In this document: positions 15,250-18,884 of the stretch, piece by piece
Numbering within the stretch: position 1 is the first letter of the stretch
How the letters are laid out: every line of letters begins with the position of its first letter
From: Irineochytrium annulatum
Taxonomy: Eukaryota > Chytridiomycota > Chytridiomycetes > Chytridiales > Chytridiaceae
Length of the DNA: 18,884 nt
Direction: 5' to 3'
NCBI GenBank assembly: GCA_027600665.1
Contig: JADGJL010000530.1
Span: forward strand, 1 to 18,884
Notes under the pieces: model-generated
The model's database searches: none
What the model saw: the letters and a program-made list of their open reading frames with translations, nothing else
Told to the model about the DNA's origin: nothing
Made by a program: the position numbers and the translations under genes

Positions 15250-18179
15250 TTAGTTATCATTCTCCATTTCCTCTTCATCACCATCGTCGTCCTCCTCGTC
15301 CTCGTCCTCATCTTCGTCCGCATTGTTCTGCTCAATCTGCTGGACGGCCGTGGGTGCAGGCGCTTGGCCGTACTTCTCGGTGAAAAACTTCTCGCGACGG
15401 AACAGGAGGATGTTCTGAGAAGGCAACAAAAAACATAAGCGTGAGCAACAAAGTAAAGAGGACAAGGGTGGGGGAAGCCGTCAACAGTTGAACATATAAC
15501 ACCTACCGGCTCCGGCTTATGGATCATCCAATGCTCCCATCCCATCGACATCTGGAGCCCAAGCCTCCTCCACTCGGCCTCGCTCAAAAGCCTACCCGTA
15601 TACAGGGCCGGGATCATCTTGTACAGCGGCTGCGGAAGGATAACATGCCTATACGATTGGTTGGCAACTGTCTCGCCTAAACGGAAGACAAAGCAGAACG
15701 AGAGAGAAACGCACCGATATTCCTTACCCTCATCATAATATCTAGCTGAATAATAAACCTCATCGAAAAGGTGGTCCTTTCGAATGACCTTCATGTCTTC
15801 GCTCGAATACACGTAAAATGAATCCGGCCTCGTCCCATCGGGGTTCAAACCGGCCACGCCCGAGTCTGCCCGCTTCTTGCCAACGACGGCGTTCTCGGGC
15901 TCCCTCATGTTCGCAACCGCCTGCTCCTTCTCGCGCCGCTCGCCCTCGCAAACCCCGTCCCCGGATCTCCTTAGGGAGTCATTTCTTTCCTCTTCCCTCT
16001 TCTCGCGTTCGCGGGCAATGTGGTCTAAAACCCAGGCGTGAAATTCGCGTTCCTCTTCGGGGTCAAACTCCTCGTCGGAGTCGTCCTCCTCCTCGGCCTC
16101 ATGCGCCTCATCCTCGAGCTGGTCCTCGTCCTCTTCGCCTTCTTCCTCCTCATCCTCATCCTTCTCGGATTCCTCCTTGTCCGAGCTTTCACCCATCGCC
16201 ACGTCCTCCTCCTCCGCGTCATTCCCTTCACCACCTCCAATTTGTGGTCCTCTCCCGATCCCGCCATCGTCCTTCCCCGCCTCGATCGCCAATACACCCA
16301 TGCAACCCCCACTTTGGGCCTTCTTGATCCGCCTCCTGTCCCTCCGTCTCCTCACATCTTCCTCCGCCTCCCTCCAATCCTCCTCCCCCTCAGTAGCTCC
16401 AATGCCCGCCTCTCCCAAGATCCCCCTCATCTCCTCATCAAATGCCCTCCCAGCCTTCACCTCCCGTTCCCTCAATCTCTCCCCGGCCTTGCGATGCCCC
16501 TCCAGCAATCGCTCGATCTCCCGCTGAATCCGAACGAGATCCTCGTTGTGTTGGCTCCGGAGAACGGAGATTTCGGCGCTATGTGCGTCGCGCCGGCGCT
16601 GGAGGTCTTGGACACGCGTGATCAGGTCGAGGCGGGAGCAGTCAATGGTGGACACACGGGATAGTAAGCGGCGTTCGCGGGAGAGGCGGCGACCGGTCTC
16701 GGAGGCCGTCTCGCTGGCGAGGGAGGCGGCGTCATTGTCGACAACATCAAGTGTCTTGGGTAGAACCGGCGAGGCGTTCGGGGTGATAGAGAGTCTGAGC
16801 AGGTGCCGGACCAATGTCGGCTCAGTGTTGCCAGCGTGAGCACCCGATGGCTCGCGCTCGACGCCGGTTAAGTCCACCCCATTCTCGCCCGGATGGTCCT
16901 CGTCCCCGGCCCGACCAATTTTGAGCAGGTCTCGATGCAATTTCGGCTCCTTGTTTGCGGCGCAAGAGCCGGCGGGCTCTTGCTCGACGTCATTCAGATG
17001 CACCCCGTTCCCGCCAAGTTGGTACTGGATTATCTCGATTTTGTCATCCGGGGCTGCCTCACGGGCTTGAGGCGCTTTGTTCTTTTCGAGCGCGAGGGCC
17101 TCTTCGGCACGTGCCTTCACCTCGTCGTCGTCCTTCCCCGTCGCCTTTGTGTACCCCACCCTTTTCCGCCACTTTTCAGATCCGTCCTCCCACTTTGCCA
17201 TTTCGTCTTCATCCTCGTCCTTGTTCGCCTCTTCGTCCTCGTCCTCGTCCTCGTCGTAGCTCGCCTCCGCCTGTTTATCCGTCTCGGCGGCCCCTTTCTT
17301 CTCGCGACCTCGCGCCTTCTCGTCCGCCTCCGCCTTCCCAGCGGCCCTTGCTGTAGCCTGCTCGGACAGCGCCTCCAAATCAACCGGCCCCTTCTTGTCT
17401 GCTTGCTCCTTTGCAGCAACCCTCTCGCGTTCCTCATCCAGCGCCATATCCTCGACCATCTGCTTCTCCTCGACCTTCGCCCGCTCCTCCGCCCGTGCCT
17501 TCGACGCGGCCCTCGCCCTCTCATGTGGGTCCTCGCCTGTCTTTCCCCTCGTCTCGGCATCCGCATTCTTACATGCCCGCCAGTCCAGATTCACCCAACT
17601 ATTCACGACCGTTTCTTCGCTCAACGTCGGCCGAACGTCGATCTCCTCCATCGTTGCATCCACAACCGCTTCCGCATTTTTCTCGTGTGGCAGCTTCTCC
17701 GACAGTCTTGGGAGCTTCGCGGTCATCTCAACATGGTTGCCAGCGCTCTTCCTCCTCCGCTTCCCGCCCTTCCCACTACGTTCCGCCTCGCTGCCGCCAG
17801 CCATTGACATATCGGGGGCCGCGCGTCGGATCGCCGACGGCTTCGGACCCGCAAAAACACCTGCGGCATCGTTCGCGAGCACGTTCGTCAGGTTGGACGA
17901 CAAGGGCTCGGATAGCCTGCGTCGCTTGTTGTTTGAGTTCTTGTCCGTCCCGCTCCTGAGCGCCGCAGTGGAGGTCACCGGATCGGACGGCGGCATCGCA
18001 GCGGCGGCGACCGAGGCAATCCCGGTACAATTCAGCTCGGCAGCTGTCATGGATCGGGTCTGGCGCCGGCCGGGCTGTGATCTGTCGAGAGGATCCGCAG
18101 GAGGGTCAGGCTGGGTCGCGGAGACCCGTATGACGAGCCGGAAGGAAGCAGGGCGGCATACTCACTTTAACGTCTTCAT
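15250..18179 (-). CDS. Cks1/Suc1-domain protein with long charged N-terminal extension (paralogue B, 895 aa)
   Basis: Exons on the minus strand: 18179-18166, 18081-15715, 15648-15507, 15414-15250 (stop TAA), total 2688 nt. An in-frame TAG at 18192-18194 stands just before the ATG, fixing the start. Residues 57-60 are KRRR inside NNKRRRLSEPL; GGKRRRKS follows near 110. The middle is Ala/Glu/Lys-rich charged helix with an Asp/Glu tract (17190-17265), a 42-residue duplicated segment, a SETASETGRRLS motif shared with paralogue A, coiled coil, and a very acidic region (16060-16200). Residues 780-857 are the Cks domain: YYSARYYDE, EYRHVILP, EWRRLG, SMGWEHWMIHKPEP and NILLFRREKFF. The C-terminal tail is DED-rich. 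Known Cks role: a CDK-bound phospho-adaptor. The extension role is unknown. It lies in the same orientation upstream of paralogue A, consistent with tandem duplication. Confidence 0.88.
15367..15824 (-). other. Cks1 domain of paralogue B with two introns
   Basis: Introns 15649-15714 (66 nt, phase 2, inside the Arg of EYR) and 15415-15506 (92 nt, phase 0, after PEP) split the domain at the same codons as in paralogue A, and the middle exon is 142 nt in both. In human CKS1 numbering (recalled), Lys11 is Arg, while Arg20, Ser51, Trp54, Arg70 and Arg71 are kept. His65 after PEP is Asn. This copy is nearer to ordinary Cks1 than paralogue A. Confidence 0.92.
15649..15714 (-). other. 66-nt stop-free intron in the Cks domain (paralogue B)
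   Basis: The donor GTGCGT and acceptor CGTATAG bound a 66-nt segment that is open in frame. Retention would add 22 residues between EYR and HVILP, beside the predicted phosphate-binding Arg. Splicing is favoured because it restores EYRHVILP and because paralogue A has an intron at the same codon position. Confidence 0.8.
16060..16200 (-). repeat. Acidic low-complexity tract in paralogue B
   Basis: The minus-strand reading is almost continuous Glu/Asp (for example EEEEGEEDEDQLEDEAHEAE), directly before the helix leading to the Cks domain. Similar tracts occur at 17190-17265 in this gene and at about 13156-13216 and 13745-13838 in paralogue A. On the plus strand they appear as CTC/CTT-rich DNA and make spurious long hydrophobic frames. 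Confidence 0.8.
16790..17025 (-). repeat. 42-residue imperfect direct duplication in paralogue B
   Basis: Two adjacent copies, 126 nt apart, share the pattern GxNGVxLxxVExEPxG, then AxNxEPxLxRxLL. The upstream copy reads GGNGVHLNDVEQEP and the downstream one GENGVDLTGVEREP. No counterpart is seen in paralogue A, so the duplication probably arose in B after the paralogues separated, or was lost from A. Confidence 0.75.
18082..18165 (-). other. Intron 1 of paralogue B, next to a 14-nt coding exon
   Basis: The donor GTGAGTATG and acceptor TCTCGACAG define an 84-nt intron. The first exon (18166-18179) is ATGAAG plus eight bases. A second acceptor seven bases on (ATCACAG) would break the frame. 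The chosen acceptor leaves 31 nt before the next ATG, exactly as in paralogue A. Confidence 0.72.
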
Positions 18180-18424
18180 TCCAGAGGGGGACTAGTCGAT
18201 TCTATTGGTGTTGGCGCAGTGGAGCTCGTCGAGCTCAGAGCGAAATCGGACAGCAGTGTCCGCACCAGATTTCACTCGAGAAGCAGATTTTATGCATAAT
18301 GCCATTAGGATGATGATAGTATAGGAAATATAAAGGGCAATGATTTCTCTTCAGAACCGACAGGTTCCAGATGGCCGTTCAGATTAACGGGCCGTAATAA
18401 AAATGACTGGTGGCAGGCAATCCC

Positions 18425-18884
18425 TCAAGAATCGTCGTCAGATCTATCGTCATCGACGCCTTCCTTTCCGTAATCGACTTTACTGGAATCACTTCCTTCC
18501 TTCCCCTTTTCAACTTCGTCCGTACCCTGCTCCAGCCCACTCTCAGGCTTGCTACCCATTAATCCCTCCAGCTTTTCGGCCAGCCGTTGTTGCACGATGT
18601 CTGCTGCATGATTGCCCGTCATTAGCTGACGGTCCTCCGCATCGTCGCTCCCGCTCTCCTCCTTCTCGTCTTCCAAATCCAGCTCGTCCTCCTCCGCAAC
18701 GACGTCGTCCGCGTCCTTTCCCTTAATGCTCTCGGCGATAACCTCTTTCCCTACCGCCGCTTCCGTCACCTTCTTGCCCGCCCCCCAACCCAACGCCGCC
18801 TCACACTCACCCTCCGCAACCCTCCCTCTCGCCCTCGCATGCTCCGCCTCCCACTCCTCCCCATTCACAACCCTCACCCTGATC
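18425..18884 (-). CDS. C-terminal part of an acidic protein (partial, runs off the window)
   Basis: The frame is open from the window end to TGA at 18425-18427 and encodes at least 152 residues. It is Glu/Asp/Lys/Gly-rich, with acidic runs (EEDELDLEDEKEES) and a DDDRSDDDS tail. I do not recognise a domain, and it shows no Cks motifs. Its acidic style and orientation match the two Cks paralogues, with 245 nt before the start of paralogue B, but common ancestry cannot be shown from the fragment. It could also contain an unseen intron. Confidence 0.5.
   Translation of the reverse strand, partial: IRVRVVNGEEWEAEHARARGRVAEGECEAALGWGAGKKVTEAAVGKEVIAESIKGKDADDVVAEEDELDLEDEKEESGSDDAEDRQLMTGNHAADIVQQRLAEKLEGLMGSKPESGLEQGTDEVEKGKEGSDSSKVDYGKEGVDDDRSDDDS

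Noticed and set aside
16893..17807. 304-residue plus-strand hydrophobic frame
   Set aside because: Antisense shadow of Cks paralogue B. It shows no domain and no splice or start context.
18403..18726. 107-residue plus-strand Pro/Arg-rich frame
   Set aside because: Antisense of the acidic minus-strand partial gene.

Overview
The window is eukaryotic and most likely fungal. Three lines of evidence support this: protein-coding genes split by short GT-AG introns (45-92 nt), high GC content, and two genes that end in an unmistakable Cks1/Suc1 (CDK regulatory subunit) domain. I cannot name the species. I saw no rRNA, tRNA, CRISPR array, insertion sequence or prokaryotic operon features.

Positions 1-620 are the 5' flank and leader of a very large plus-strand gene. 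Positions 621-11898 are that gene: 11 exons and 10 introns, with all junctions in frame, giving a predicted protein of 3558 aa. It is almost wholly coiled coil. About the first 1860 residues are built from a Trp-anchored coiled-coil repeat. Residues about 2838-2948 carry a run of TQT/GVQT/GIQTD-like motifs resembling dynein light chain LC8 sites. The C terminus has six copies of a DDPFI[SR]-type unit. It looks like a scaffold or motor-adaptor protein but is not assigned to a named family.

Positions 11899-12352 are an AT-richer convergent intergenic region. Positions 12353-14917 and 15250-18179 hold two minus-strand paralogues of 790 and 895 aa, arranged head to tail with 332 nt between them. 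Each has a 14-nt coding first exon, a long exon encoding an N-terminal basic motif, charged coiled coil and very acidic tracts, and a Cks1 domain split by two introns at identical positions. Normal Cks1 proteins are about 80-150 aa, so these are Cks1 domains on the end of 600-800-aa extensions, which is the most unusual content of the window. Positions 18425-18884 hold the acidic C-terminal end of another minus-strand gene that runs off the window.

The joint function is inference only. The Cks-domain proteins probably act with cyclin-dependent kinase, using nuclear-type basic motifs. The giant coiled-coil protein may organise dynein/LC8 or a spindle-pole, centrosomal or cortical structure. 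Nothing in the sequence shows that the scaffold and the Cks genes work together.
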